A stretch of DNA of 64,000 bases from Lepturacanthus savala (lineage: Eukaryota; Chordata; Actinopteri; Scombriformes; Trichiuridae): NCBI GenBank assembly GCA_030544235.1, contig CM060484.1, positions 11,985,531 to 12,049,530 on the forward strand. Direction: 5' to 3'. Below, in pieces: positions 1-13,475 of this stretch. A model generated the notes under the pieces. It made no database searches. It worked only from the letters and a program-made list of their open reading frames with translations, and had not been told where the DNA came from. Positions within the stretch are counted from its first letter, which is position 1. Every line of letters starts with the position of its first letter. Made by a program: the position numbers and the translations under genes.

Positions 1-81
1 AATTGTTCAACGTCTGCATTATCACAACAAATATGCTCCAGACAGTGCCGACAGCTTTTCACCAGCTGAAAGACCCAACGG
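1..81. other. Possible exon at the left edge, strand unresolved
   Basis: Plus strand: open from the edge, reading LHYHNKYAPDSADSFSPAER then PN, to a donor AACG|GTGAGC at 82. Minus strand: acceptor GGTCTTTCAG at 66-67, then an open frame LVKSCRHCLEHICCDNADVE to the edge. The minus reading fits the CpG block at 4.4-4.9 kb, and the plus reading has the better donor. Neither peptide is recognised. Confidence 0.25.
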
Positions 82-3000
82 TGAGCATTCCCTTCATATG
101 ACATCATGTTGTAAAACAGAGGACTTGATGGCAACGCCCCACAAACGAACAACATACTTCCCCACACACACAGATACACACACACAGCAGCCAAAACATA
201 TCAGTCCAAGTTGTTGATAACTGAGCTGATAATGACTGACTTCGTTCTGCAAGCAGACATACCAAACATTGCATTGTTCCCCCTTCTAAATTGTAAGGAC
301 TTTTTCGTCTTAAGTGATAATAAACTGAATTTTGGGGTTTTGAAAAAAAATAATGATTTGACAATATCACCAAGTTTTACGAATGATTGATTTGCTGCTC
401 TTCTAACATTTTATGCACTAATATATAAAATGTGTCTCTTTTCTATGCTGCACATATCTGGAAGGTCTGCTGCTGCAACGGTTTCTTCTAAATCAAGGCT
501 GCGGAGAAAATAACTGAAACCTAAAGTACAACATAATTATATTTGGTTTGAAAAACAATTGTTTAAAAAAAGAATGAACAGTCTCTACCGCTTTTCCCCG
601 CCTGGTCGTACATCTCCCTTGGCTTCTGCTGCTCCTTCTCTGTGAAAGCAGGGTTGTGTATGTGTATGTGTGTGTGTGTGTGTGTGTGGCAGACGCGTGC
701 GACTCAATTTGTGTGAGGCAGATGCACTCAGTACAAACAGTAAGTGCAATAAAATCTAACTGAATCTGCAGAAAAGTTTCAGTTATGATGTTACAATGGT
801 AATTGCTCATTAATAATATTATTAAATCATGTTTTACATACATTTTTTGGAATTGATGTAAATGTAACAGATTGTGTTAAATGATATTCTCTCATATCAA
901 TCACAGGTCATTGAACTGAATTAAAATCGTATCGTATTGGAATGAAACTTTATTGACTAGAGATGAGTGAAGTACAATGATCTGTTGCAGATATGAACCA
1001 TGTCTGGTTTCCTGTGTAGCCTGAATGTTATGCAAGCCAGTAACCTGGTTACTTAGAGATGTGTGAGTAAATGTAAGTACATTAGTGAATCCAAAGAACA
1101 TAACAGCAAACAGAGTTTCTGTGCTTTTACTTGCATATAAGGATACAAATTGATTTTAGAGGTTTCAGAATCCATGTATTGCAGCAGTGTTGTGTTGTTG
1201 CTGACAGCTACAGTATATAAACCAGAAGGGCCACACATGCCACCTCTTTATGTGCCTTGTAAATGTAACATTACTGACTTCTAATCTATTTGATGCAGAG
1301 CATTCTTTCAAGACAGACTTTGCAGCCTTGTGGGATATCGCAGCTCAGCAGCATATTAATGAGTACGGAGCACTGTGGGATTTACACAGAGCAGAAAGCC
1401 CTCTTCACGCCGTCTGGACAACAGAGACCCCCTGCATAGCTTCTCCTCGGCTACCAGGGTAACTCTGTTCAACGAAGGACAGGCTGACTGACTCAACGCT
1501 GCTGTGTCTCACGCTGAAGAAAGGACCAGATGGATCTGACCCCCGGGAGGTTGAAGACCAATGAGAGTCCTCACATCACCTCTGTATCCACATGTTCACA
1601 GCCTGGTGGGATTACTCCCCATTTTCAGGATTTAGCAAAATCTTGAATCTTCCATAACTGAGCAGCCCTAATAGATATTGTTTCATAAAGTTCTGAACTT
1701 ATAAACATGATAGGTTCCAAGAGGCCGTTTGTGAGCTGAAGTGTTATATTTTCAATTTCAGTCAATAATTGCCATTTGAAGGGGTATGAATTCTGACACG
1801 AGACACGTGCTACAAACAACCTGAGTGAGATGAAAGAGATGAGTGTTGGAAATGACGTTGCAGCAGAAAGGGGAACTAGTCAGATGTGGCACTTTGTTCC
1901 AAATATGAACTTGCAACTCTGCAATACAGCATTTTTACATTTATGGATATCAGTCAGCGGTTGTTCATATCTATAAAATGTGGTTTGGATGTTTGCTTGG
2001 GAAACCGTTGTAATAGCGATAGTTTCACTCGATGTTTGCATAAAAAAAACAATGCTGCTCCCTCCTTGGCTCATAAATATTATATTTCCCTTGATAACAG
2101 AGCAATCATTGAATCAAACAGCCAGTCATTTAACAAATACAAATGAAGTGAGATAGAAAGTGGTTATATTCAGCTTTTTACCTCTTTCATTTCTAAAAAC
2201 TATCCAGAAGTACCGTTACCCATCGATACGAAATATTTTATATCAATATATTTTCCAGCTATATCACCCGCCCCCCTACATTCACAATATATGTATATAT
2301 ATGAATAAACTTTCTTTTAAACTGATTAACTAAATTATTATCGTTTTTATTATTTTTGGTAATATCACTCAGCCCTAATCCTGACATCTCCTCCAGCACA
2401 AACATTCACATACACCCCACAGCCTGTTTGGATTACTCCCAACTGTAGGGATTTAGCACCATTTCAAACAATCCAAGTCATGAGAAACACTTTTTTTTGG
2501 TCAGGCTAAGGGATTTAGTGTAAAAGGATAAGGCAAATTTTCTTATATAAAAGCTCAGTTACCAAAGCCTAAGTGTAAGAAACACTGTGAAGTACATGGT
2601 ATTATTATGCAACCGAATTTATGAATAAACAACTCTTGCACAAACTAAATTGTCATGATTCACTTAATAATAGAGAATTTTGATATGAGGATCATGGTTT
2701 GGGGCAAATCCACTAAAAGGCTTTAGGGCTCGGTGTTGAGGGCTGCCAGTTCTATAAAGGTAAAGGGATGGATGTGGTTTGCAGGAGGAGGGAGGGAGGA
2801 AGTGCTGCACGAAGGTCTTCAAATGGCAGAAGTTGCAGACTGGCTCGTGTTACGTTATTGAGCTATATGTAGCAAGAGAGGGAAACGGAGAGGGGAAGTC
2901 TCCTTCTGTGTGTTCAAAATATGCAACTAATAGGTATGAAATAATACCAGGGCTGAAGCTAATAATTACTTTCATTATTCAATTATCTGCTGATCATTTT

Positions 3001-4399
3001 CCTTTGCAAGCCCTCATCTTAAATATTGTGTCTGATCAACACAGTAGAGCTGCCCGATATGAGAAAAATGGGACATTAACATAGAGTAGAGCTGTTTTAT
3101 TGATTTTGGATATGGTGATATGACATAAGCGTTGTTTCTTCCTGGTTGCAAAGGCTACATCACAGTAAACTAATGTTAAAGGTTTTCTATTATTTACCTT
3201 TACCAACTTAAATGTTACTCATGATTATTTTTTCTAAAAGTTATTTTATAAATATCCATCTATAAAACAAGTAGCATCTGTGTGTGTGTGACTCACATCT
3301 CTCTCTGACTGGTCAAAATGATATTTGAAATATGATATCTGACTTTGTTCATGTTGTCATCTCAACACATATGGAAGATATCTGCATGCACTGCAAATAT
3401 AATAAATATATGAATATTTATAGCTATTTTTGGGGCTTCCTAATGTTTCTAACTAGTTTAACATGTAAAAAAGTTAAGTATAGCCAACCTTACCTTTCTA
3501 ACTGCCATTATAATGATTCAATTTAGATTTGTCTTTACCAGAGAATGTTTGTCTGCTGAGTTTGCATGAACGTCACCTTCCTGATATTCTTTATCCTCTT
3601 GAAATGATCCCATACTTTGGATTTCCTGCCCGACATAGCAATTAACTCTCTAATAACTGCAGGGACCACCTGTGTGTTCGTTTACATAGTAAAGTTTACA
3701 AGTGACAAGTTAGTGTTTGCTCTGTCTGACTGTCTTCTTCTTTTTCTAAATGTGTGTCCCACAGACCAATGAGCACTTGGTCAACCAAGACTCTTCTCAG
3801 TGACTTGGTCGATTATTAGGGACCAGCCCCACTATTTTTTAGAAACAATTCACTTGATGAAACAAGAATCAGCTCATGGTGTAATTGACATACTGCAAAT
3901 GTGGCTTTAACACGATTTTACTAAGTTAGCTATTATCACTAATATATATTGAAAAGCAGTTAAAAGGTAGAGTATGCAGGATTTCCCTTAATAATAATAA
4001 TACATGAGCTCATAAAAATGTACTGCTAAATACATAAAGTGTTTTGAAGGCACACTCTTCCTTCCAATAGCATACCATGTCTAAAAGTATTTCTTGAATA
4101 AAAGCATAGCTTTGTGCATTTTCTACGCTAAACATAAGAACATTAATATTGATTGATATATATATCATATCAAATGAATACAGCACATCCTTCTCTTCAT
4201 ACTGCAATGCGTTGGTTCTATTAACAGCGAACAGTCATTAAAACTAACCCAACTAGTCCAATCCACGTCAAAATAACAGAAACCATCACTAAATAAATAA
4301 TAACCAGTCTGCGCTAGCAGCTCTTATGGTTTTGTCAACTGTAGCCTAGATAGCTGGGCTATGCTTAGCTAGCATGCTAGTCAGCTAACGCTAGCGCGA
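82..4399. other. Unassigned AT-rich stretch
   Basis: Contains a GT-rich tract at 655-688 and the 51-nt exon candidate at 584-634. Otherwise short chance ORFs and AT-rich DNA; no gene is recognised. Confidence 0.6.
584..634 (-). other. Weak exon candidate (51 nt) on the minus strand
   Basis: Between a good acceptor (CCTGCTTTCACAG) and a donor (AAAGCG|GTAGAG) lies a 51-nt segment open in two useful frames. One reads KEQQKPREMYDQAGKS and the other RRSSRSQGRCTTRRGKA. It could be a second exon of the minus-strand gene whose first exon may lie near 4.7 kb, coding or not. No homology is recognised. Confidence 0.25.
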
Positions 4400-4960
4400 T
4401 AGTAGTAGTGTTGACTGTCTAAACACCAGCTGCCCGAAGCTAACGCCAGCCCCGGCTGTTCCAGTTATCCATAACTCATCGTACATTTTTTTATTCAATT
4501 CAGTATCCCGACATTTCAGACAAAGACGGCTCTACGTGTCGTAGCGTCGTAGGAAAACCGAATATACAGCGACTGTTATGCGCTATTTGGACCACAGCCC
4601 GTGTTAGCTAATGGTAACTAGCTAACTACTGACTGCTATAGCTGGCCGCCGGGAGTCCACTCACCAAGCGCGGATAACAATTGAATCCGAGCGGTCTCCG
4701 TGTGTCTTCTCGTGTGTTTTTTCTCTGTTAATTCCCGGCCGTTCACAGCTCCGGAGCGACTCGCATCTTCGCGGGATTCCAGTTATCAGCGAGCCGATCC
4801 AACACATGAGCCGCTCCGTGTATCGCGTTACTGCGCATAGCGGAGCTCCAGCTAGCGGGTTCAGGTGGACTGGCAGCGGGGGAGTGATAGGCTGCCTTCC
4901 CCCTCCGCTGCCCGGAGCCCGTTTACAACATACATGTACAAACACGACATACTAGAGCAT
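4400..4960 (-). promoter_or_regulatory. CpG-rich block: probable first non-coding exon/promoter of an unidentified minus-strand gene
   Basis: Local rise in GC and CpG against AT-rich flanks, the third such block in the window; the other two are the pbx3 and mapkap1 promoters. On the minus strand an exon-like stretch ends at 4665 in a strong donor (GCTTG|GTGAGTGG). Reading frames through it are short or lack homology, so it is best read as 5' UTR. The gene would extend towards position 1 and out of the window. By human synteny the next gene after PBX3 in the same orientation is MVB12B, but no MVB12B coding exon is seen, so no symbol is given. Confidence 0.45.
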
Positions 4961-5738
4961 ACATGTGAACGAGCTTATCGAACGTGCATGTCAGAAAACA
5001 CACTGAACGTACATGTTAATGATGCTTCATTTGTGTTTGGATGTTTTCTCTTTAATTATTCGAAAGGCATGAAAGACAAGATTTAACAATTAATTGTTTA
5101 ATCTACGAATAATTGATACATTTATTAATAGTTACAATAATCGTGACCTGTAGCTCCTATATTATTACTGCCATAGTTTTCCTAGCTTACATAATTATAT
5201 ATACATTTTTTACTTTTGTATGTTATCTGAATCCATAATTCAGATAAACGTTAAATGCCTCTGTGCTCCACAAAGAACTTTCTAGAAAATGAATCTTTAA
5301 AGAATTGTAGTACTTTTGGTGGGTTCTTTAAAAAAACATCCCCACCATTGTTTATTAAGGTACTGTATAATACTAATTTGGCCGCTGCTGCTATCATTAA
5401 ATCAGAAATAGGTCAAAAGTTTGGGGGTCAATTAGAAATTTCCTTATTTTTAACTGTTTTCACTTTTTTTTTTAAATGAAGGTAACTTTAAACTAATCAG
5501 AAATATATTTTATAGGTTGCTTATGTGGTAAATAACTATTCTAGCTGCAAATGTCTGGGTTTTGGTGCAATATCTACATTGGTGTAGTGTGGTATAGAGG
5601 TGCATTTCCAGCAACTATCATTCCAGTGTTCTAATGGTACAATGTGTTTGGTCATTGCCTCAGAAGGCTAATGTAATAAAATGTTCTATTCATTTTACAA
5701 CTCAACACTAAATTAACTAAACTTCTGAACAGTAGTGA

Positions 5739-5839
<101 letters not shown>

Positions 5840-7006
5840 ACAATTTACTGGCAAGCATCTGAAATTGAGTACATCAAAGGAAGCCTACTCCAAATTCATT
5901 TTTGTGGAACCATGTTCTTCTGTGGAATTACTTTTCCTGTGTTTATGCACAATTTCAGAGTCCATCTTCATGTAAAGGACCAGTCACACTGTCCATTCAC
6001 CTGAATGAAAAGTGACCAACAGCCACAAGATGCTGTTTACATTTCCTGAGAGGCCTGAAAAGGAGCGTAATCAATAATGTAAGCGATGACCTTTAATGTC
6101 CTATTGGCTGTAGTGAACATGATCCATCAAAATGGACGGAGGAGATGAACTGAGGACCTTGGTAACTCTAAACAAACATCTCCATTTCGGCAAACACTTC
6201 AAGTGCTGGGGCTAAATAAACACATATGCAGGGAGCTCTTCAGGCAGCAGGAATATATATGTGGGTGCCGCAGTCTTTACATGAGAATGATCAAAATCAA
6301 GATTATATTTCCCATAATGCAATTAATGCATTTATTATAAAAATAATAGTCATGATAATAATAGTTATTTATTTATATGTGTATATAACACATGTATAAA
6401 CGGAGCTACAATGTTCTAACAGTTAAATTAACTTATCTAAATCAGATAACAGAATACAATGCCAATTTTATGGTTCATGCTGTAGAAAAACGGTTGCCCT
6501 ATTATAATACTGTGACAATATCATATAGATATTGCAGTTATCTATTCAGTGAATTGCAATTGGTCAAACACTGCAGTGAGAAAAATGATGTAAAGATGAA
6601 AGAATTGTACAAATACAAAAGAATGTAGCAAAGCAAATATTCATGTGTTACTGTAATACTGCTTAGTGATCGGCTGAATAAACTGACTAAACCAAAGTTT
6701 GGGGTTTTTATTCATAATCCCACAAAGAATGAAAGTAAAAATCCTCCTCTTACTCTCACACTTGCTCTCTTGTTCTCCATGCCGCTCCATCAACACAGCT
6801 GAGACTTTTGCTCCGGCACGTGATCAGTGGTACTTTGCTAATTGAGTTGGAACATGTGAGAGGCGACTGAGACCAATCGGGAATCAGGGTGTTGCATTTT
6901 GGAGCCCACTGTTTTCCCGAGTGAATGGATGTGTCCTAAGTGATGCATTATTTAGAATGATATCTGAGTGAGAACAATGGAATTGTGCCTAGAGTTTAGT
7001 TTTAAT

Positions 7007-7008
<2 letters not shown>

Positions 7009-7065
<57 letters not shown>
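7009..7065. repeat. TG microsatellite
   Basis: About 28 uninterrupted TG units. Confidence 0.95.
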
Positions 7066-7066
<1 letters not shown>

Positions 7067-7834
7067 CAATGGATTAAAAATGTAATGATTTTAAGCTTCT
7101 GCCTTTTCTTTTGCAACCCTCACGGCACAGTTCTGCTCTCTGGTCACAAGAGGGAAGCATCCACACAACATTACAAAGCTCAGATCAGTATCAAATCTCA
7201 GCCATAAGCCATTTATAGCATGTTCAATACTTCAATGGTAATAAGCTGCCTTTTTTATAATGAAATAAGAATCTGACGTTCAGTGCAAACATGTTTTATT
7301 AGCTAGTAACAAAAGATATGAGTCAGAGTTTCAGAAAGAAAACAATGAACATATTATTCTGATGATAATTTTACTGTTCTTGGAGTATTAAAAACATTAA
7401 GACAGAAGAGAGACTCAAACAGAAACATTTGCCCATTTTTCCTCTTCAGATTTCAGATTTATTCACTCAATTTCAGTTTGATCATTCGGTGCAGCGAAAA
7501 AATAAAAATTGTGACAAGAAATTCAAACTTTCTATTGTAAAATATGCAGAGGAAAACACCGGAGAAGCAGCTGTGAGACGTTTAATTACAGTCCTCTTAT
7601 GTTACTTTTGAAAATTGTAAATTATACGGCAGTCATACTTGTTTAATAAAAGAATTTGAGTAAATTAACATATATTTTTCCACTTTTGCTGAGCAAGATT
7701 GTCACCTGGTCTTAAATAAACCCCTGATCTATTAAGTGATTGAAACAAATAAACACCCCAGGTATTATCTAGTTATTTATGATATGAAACCTCACGTTTG
7801 TGAATTTTATCGCTAGAACTGCAACAGGGTCAAT

Positions 7835-8112
7835 GCAATTACATCTCAAGTGGGCTGGACTAGTAAAAATGATTTTTCCAAATTCATAACATTTACTTTA
7901 CATTTACTGAACAATTCTTACTATTTTAAAGCAGCAGGTGAAGTTATCGCCTGCTTTGCAAAGCATTTACAAATCAAAACTGTGAATATTTTATCCCTTG
8001 AGCCCTGAAAGATGCTCCATGACTTCACATTTCTGCGATAAAATAGGAACTGGTCCACTTTTTGTCACACTTTATACAGTCATCCCAGTGGGCCGGATCG
8101 GACATTTTAGCG
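7835..8112. repeat. Remnant of the hAT-like family
   Basis: Words TCTCAAGTGGGCTGGACTAG (about 7846-7865) and AGTGGGCCGGATCGGACATT (about 8088-8107) match the terminal regions of the family at 31160 and 49006. The ends are eroded. Confidence 0.35.
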
Positions 8113-9098
8113 GGCCGAATCCTGGTATAAGCAGTGTCCTTTCTGAGGCACAGATTTCTGACCCGTGACCCCTAGCAGTTTCATTCGGCTGCGACTGGCG
8201 CGTCTACTTCAGACGCGTTTTCCGGCCTCTCAGCGTCGGACACGACAGATACGCTTTTATTTGAATCAATACAGCTTTCTACGGAGGCTGCAGCGCGGCT
8301 CACGTTTCACCTGTGCCGGGTCTGTTTTCTTCCATTTTGCGCGTTACATTAAGTGTTTCTACTAAAACCCAAGGTGACCTACACAGAAAACTGGGCCCGG
8401 AGTGCACACGTCCTGCGTAGACACTATCAGAGGACTTATGTTGCGTAAAAGCCTCGGAATCGAACAAAGTGCTTTTCTGATAATCACAGCCACTTTCGCT
8501 GTTGGCGAGGTATATGGAGGTTTGTGAACTTTTCTCTCTTGTTCTCTTTTCACTTTTTTTTTTTTGTTTGTTATTTCTTGCGATTTCTGTGAATCGGTGA
8601 CAGGCGATGATAACCAACAACAGGGTGGTGAGCAAAACCTGCATGTGCGTCTTCAAAACCTTTGAAGACGCACATGTTACAGTACTGTTGTTCATATACA
8701 GGGAGGGTTACTATTAAAATATAACACATTACATTTTACTGAATACATGCCCTAAGATGTAATTTGTAACAAATTCCATTAGATTTCTCTAGTTATTTAT
8801 AATGTAATTTAAATGTTTAATTGGAATATTTCAAAATTGTCTTACTGAGCTCATTTGTCTGGGTCACTGTGAATGTAGATAACAATTGATATTGGGAATG
8901 AACCTGTTAGCCCTTAGAGAAAAAAAAGTGTCCATGTTTATAGAATTTGGTTTCAAAATTCTGAATAATCAGTGCTTTTGTCTCTAAAGCAAGTTTCCAC
9001 TGAAGGTGCTGAAATTGCTGATGCTGAGTTTCACTAATGTAGAAGTCACTTTATAAAAATATATAATTTAAAACATGAACATTTTATATGAATGTTAT

Positions 9099-9456
9099 CT
9101 CATCTTCTATACCCACTTATTCCTCATTAGGGTCACATGGTCTGCTGGAGCCAATCCCAGCGCATTAGGGCGAGAGGCAGGAACACACCCCAGATGGTCG
9201 CCAGCCAATCGTGGGGCACACACACCATTCACTCACACACTCACACCTACGGGCAATTTAGAGTCTCCAATTAACCTCAGCATGTTTTTGGACTGTGGGA
9301 GGAAGCCGGAGTACCCGGTGAAAACCCACGCAGACACGGGGAGAACATGCAAACTCCACACAGAAAGGTCCCAGACCCAGGACCAAGGAGGTCTTGAACC
9401 TGCGACCTTCTTACTGTGAGGCAACAGCACTAACCCCTGCACCACTGTGTCGCCCC
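9099..9456 (-). mobile_element. tRNA-headed SINE-like element with target-site duplication
   Basis: Read on the minus strand, it starts GGGCGACACAGTGGTGCAGG (A-box-like) and has a B-box-like GGTTCAAGACC. A long body shared with the copy at 51634-51990 follows (GTGTGGAGTTTGCATGTTCT, AACATGCTGAGGTTAATTGG). It is flanked by TATGAATGTTAT (9087-9098) and TATGAATGTAAT (9457-9468), an 11/12 target-site duplication supporting retroposition. Confidence 0.7.
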
Positions 9457-12400
9457 TATGAATGTAATCCCTTCAAGTAAAGTGTAACTTGCCATTTGGC
9501 AACATCATGCAATTGATGGCCTGACATGTTAGCGTTGTGTGTTTAGTTATAGGTCTAGAGTGTCCAAAAGCACATTGTAAACTTTATGGACCCAGGTTCC
9601 ACAACCATATACAATAATACAGTTATGTTTTTGGATCCATCAATTTGACCGATACACACAGAGCTCAAAGAAAGAATATTGATATTTTTGTGAACCTCAA
9701 TAACATTGTGTGTAGCGACTATAAAATCAATAAATTTCTCACTTTTGCATTCATATTTATACTCTGGAAATTCAAACAATTCAGCATATATTTAATCAAA
9801 TATTGCTCTATTTGCATAATAACCCATTTAAGCCTAAAAGCTGCTAAGTCTATGACTGTCATTCAAAGATTTCATGCATATAATTATCAGTTGAGTCACT
9901 AACAATCATGTTATGTATCTATTTTTTACCCATTTTGGACTATTTCCTTTGCATAAAATAGCATTTTAATGTCTATTATATTTGCTGCTTGCACAAATCT
10001 GTCCATAAACATTTATTTATCCCATGTACAAAATTCTTTTTTGGGGGGATTATTCTAGAGACTTGAATCATTAAATAGATATATACATGTCAGGATTGAA
10101 AACCATAATAATCTAAATACAATGGCTCTTTCTTGGAGGGATTCACCATGTTCTCAGGAGGAAGGAGCAGGAAGTTGATGATATTATATGAGAAGAAGCA
10201 CTTTGAAATTATTTGCTTAAAACCTTTTGTCTAAGTTCTCTACTATCATGTCATTAGAAAAAAAAAGCTGTATGAGTAAATTTTTGATTTTTTATATTAA
10301 GTATAAAATGACAGTCATAGACTTAAAGGCTCAAAGGCTTTAATGGGTAAAAAGATACAATTAAAAAGAACTTGTAATATATTAAAACAACCTATTTGGA
10401 AGTTTAATTTTTAAATTGGTACCAGTACCCATTTTTTTCCATCCTCAACCCTGCGAATAAAACACACTGCTCAGATATATCATTCAAAACATGTAGCTGG
10501 GAGGATGATCTTTTTTTTTTTTTTTGGAGGGGGGGGGTGTTGATTTGTCTCTTCCCGTGTAACCCCAGCAGAACCTGACACTCACCGCCCACAAATGTAT
10601 ACCAGCAAGAGAAAATTACCTCAGCGTTGCAAAGAGAGATCCAATCTCCAGTGCATGACACGGGACAGGAAAGGCTTCTTACTGTTATTACCATGTGTCA
10701 GCTCGCATTAGGCGACCGGGGAACTTGTTGGCCATTGGGGAAACAGAGATGAGGGGGGGGGGAGCTCAAGAGAAGAAATGTCCCTCAGACACATCTGCTG
10801 CCACCGCAACAATCTTTCCTCCGCTGCACGGCTATGATTACTGGCCCCAGATGGGGTTGGAATGAGGTGGGGTCAGTGGCGGGCAGCTGGGGGGGTCGGA
10901 TAGGAAGACAATGAGGAAAGAGAAAAAGATGGATTTAGATTATAGTTTGTATACTTCCTGCAGAAAGAAAAGACTGATCCACCCTTCAGTCCGCCGAACC
11001 CAGAAATCTCTGGGTTTGTATGAACTAGGATGCTCGCAAATATCTCACAGCATATGCAAGGCACCGGCATTCAATAATATATCTAATTTCACAAACTTGA
11101 TTTGTGATTTGAAGAGACCGTCTGGGGTAAATCTCCAGAAAAAAAAAAAAGAGTTCATCTAAGGGGAAAGCTATGCGATCACATGCCGCCATAAGGCATT
11201 TAGTGACCTTTCAGTAAATGTTAACTACAAAATACAAAGGCTCTTATAATCAGAGGGAGCTCAATGCTCTGTCCAAGTCTGATGTATAGCCCGCACGCCA
11301 TCAGTGGATGAGTCACCAAACTCAACCTGTAGGGTATAGGTTGAAAACTGAGAGCCAGAGACTATATAGAGTGACTATAAATAAAGAAAAAACACTGCTT
11401 TTTGGAAATATATTGGAGGCAGGTGTGTGGGAGAGCATTTCTATTTTTGTTTTAAAAAACTAACTTTTGTCTATAGTAGATACAACGGGCAGAAGCTTAC
11501 AATTAGTTAAACAATGAGAGAATGAAATCATTTTAAACAGTTATCTCAGCAGATAAGACTGACTTATACAAATAGGCAAGACAGTATGATTAACTGTTAA
11601 TTCAACTTTTCTTCACCAGAGATTAAAGTGTCAGTTCAAGTATCTCTGGATCTTTTAATGTTAAATCAAAAAGGGCCGAGGATTGTGCCATGGGGAATTC
11701 CCAATGTGAGTTTTTTGTGTGAAAAAAAAGGCAGCTCTAAGTAACAATAGGACTAGCATGAGCTTTTGAGTGAAATAGTTTCTTCAATATTCTTTTTCCA
11801 CCAACATGGAAGGAAGTAGTCTGGTGAAATAGTAGCGGTGCTAAAATAAACAGGGTGTTAGGGAAATGAGCTGATGATACAGCTGTTCCATTTTTGATGA
11901 GAAGGCCTTTGACTATTAGCTGCCAATCTATCACCAAATATCTGAACTTCTTTAAAAGATGTTTGTTGGTAGAACATCTAGATATAAGTAGGCCCACAAC
12001 ATGGGATGCTGCACAATTCCTTCTTCTGCTGTTAATACCATCACCATTTGTCATGTTTACCAAAGTTATTCTATGAAACACAGCTTTGGAAGCTGCAAAT
12101 ATAAAAAAAAAAAGAATTCTCCTGTCACTGTGCAAAGCATTTCCGGTACCAGGACAATGCCGATAAATGTTAATAAATGCTTTGCAGGCCGATACTCAAC
12201 ACATCTTGTTTCTAATTTCCTTGGATCCTTGCATGCATGAGTGTTTTCATACCAGAGGTAGTTTCCATGGAGATAATGCCTGAGGTCATGACATTTAGTG
12301 AATTTTGTTGTCATTAAAGTGGCCTAATAATGACTGACCTTTGTGTTGTCCCTGCTGCAATTTGATTCACCAGACATTAATTGTCTCCTGATGAATGGAG

Positions 12401-13309
12401 TGGTGATATAGGCACTAAAACTCACCTGCATCACTGCAAAAAAAAAAGGCTTAAATATTTGAAGTGACATAGCAATAATTTAAAACATGTTTAGAATGTA
12501 CACAGTGGATCAACACAATGTAACAAGTTCGTCTTTGTCTTGTTGCGTTTGGGGTTTTGGTTGGTTTCTCTCTGTGTCCATTTCCTGTTTTATTTTGAAA
12601 TAGTTTCTCCTTCTGTTTTTTTATCCTCTTCTTACCTCCCTGGTTAATTGTCTGATGTGTTTCACATGTCTAGTTACTGATTAATGATGTTAATGATTAT
12701 TTCTTCATGCATTTTAGTCCTGTTATGAGTTTAGTCTTTGTCCAGGCATCTGCATACTTACCCATGTTTCCCTGCATGTTACCTGTGTGTTTCCTGCATG
12801 TCCACTTATATGAGTTTAGTCATATCATCAGTTTATCCTGTCTGCCTGCATTTTCCTTCATTTGGGCGTACAAAATGTGGCAGGAACATGGAACAGCATC
12901 ATTAAGAGCTGAAAACAAACCCCTCAAGAAAACAGCATGTCCTCCTGAATAAGATATTCAAGGGGGCATACTCTTTATTTCAGGTTAGAAATCTACACAA
13001 AATTTGGTTTGGATTAGGCCAAAATTATTTACATATTTTTTTTAAATTGCATTTTATTGTAAATGAAAGTCAGTCTTTCACCCGATCTCCAGAATCGTAC
13101 TTTCCATCTCCTGGGATACTTGGCTGGATCTAAAAAGCGCATAAACATCTCTTTGCTGCTGTTGTTGAGCTCTGTGGTATCTCAATTGGAGGGTACCAAA
13201 GTTTTCCTACAGCTCTAAACGTCTACTGTTTACACCTGGTCAACAACAAAGCAATAGCAAATGTTTCCAGCGTGCAGGCGAAGTCATCCTCAGCGACTGA
13301 GTATCTAGA

Positions 13310-13475
13310 AAGCAGGATTTATTCCGGATCATTAGCAAAATTGAATTCATGGTACCATTCCCAACATTTGCAGAAAGTTTGACGAAAGTCTGGCATGAAC
13401 TTTTTGAGTTATCTTGCTAACAAACAAACAGACAGACAAACGCTGATGAAAACATAACCTCCTTGGTGGAGGTAA
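13310..13475 (+). repeat. Repeat ending in CTCCTTGG-GGAGGTAA hairpin, copy 1
   Basis: Shares with 22968-23142 the order: GGATCATTAGCAAAATTGAA-like, AACATTTGCAGAAAGTTTGA, TTTTGAGTTATCTTGCTAAC, a CAGACAGACAAA run, and the tail ACATAACCTCCTTGGTGGAG then GTAA. The tail can form a small hairpin. It may be the 3' end of a non-LTR element or SINE; class is not certain. Confidence 0.5.

Noticed and set aside
1299..1462. Plus-strand open frame after a GATGCAG acceptor, in phase with the edge frame at 1-81
   Set aside because: Phase agreement and an acceptor are present, but the peptide (FAALWDIAAQQHINEYGALW) is unrecognised and the minus-strand interpretation of the region is at least as good.
4661..4945. 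94-codon minus-strand ORF in the CpG-rich block
   Set aside because: Peptide not recognised and it terminates just past the donor at 4664; better explained as 5' UTR.
9075..9445. ORFs on both strands at 9.1-9.4 kb (and at 51.6-51.9 kb)
   Set aside because: They lie inside the SINE-like element and its second copy; not protein-coding genes.
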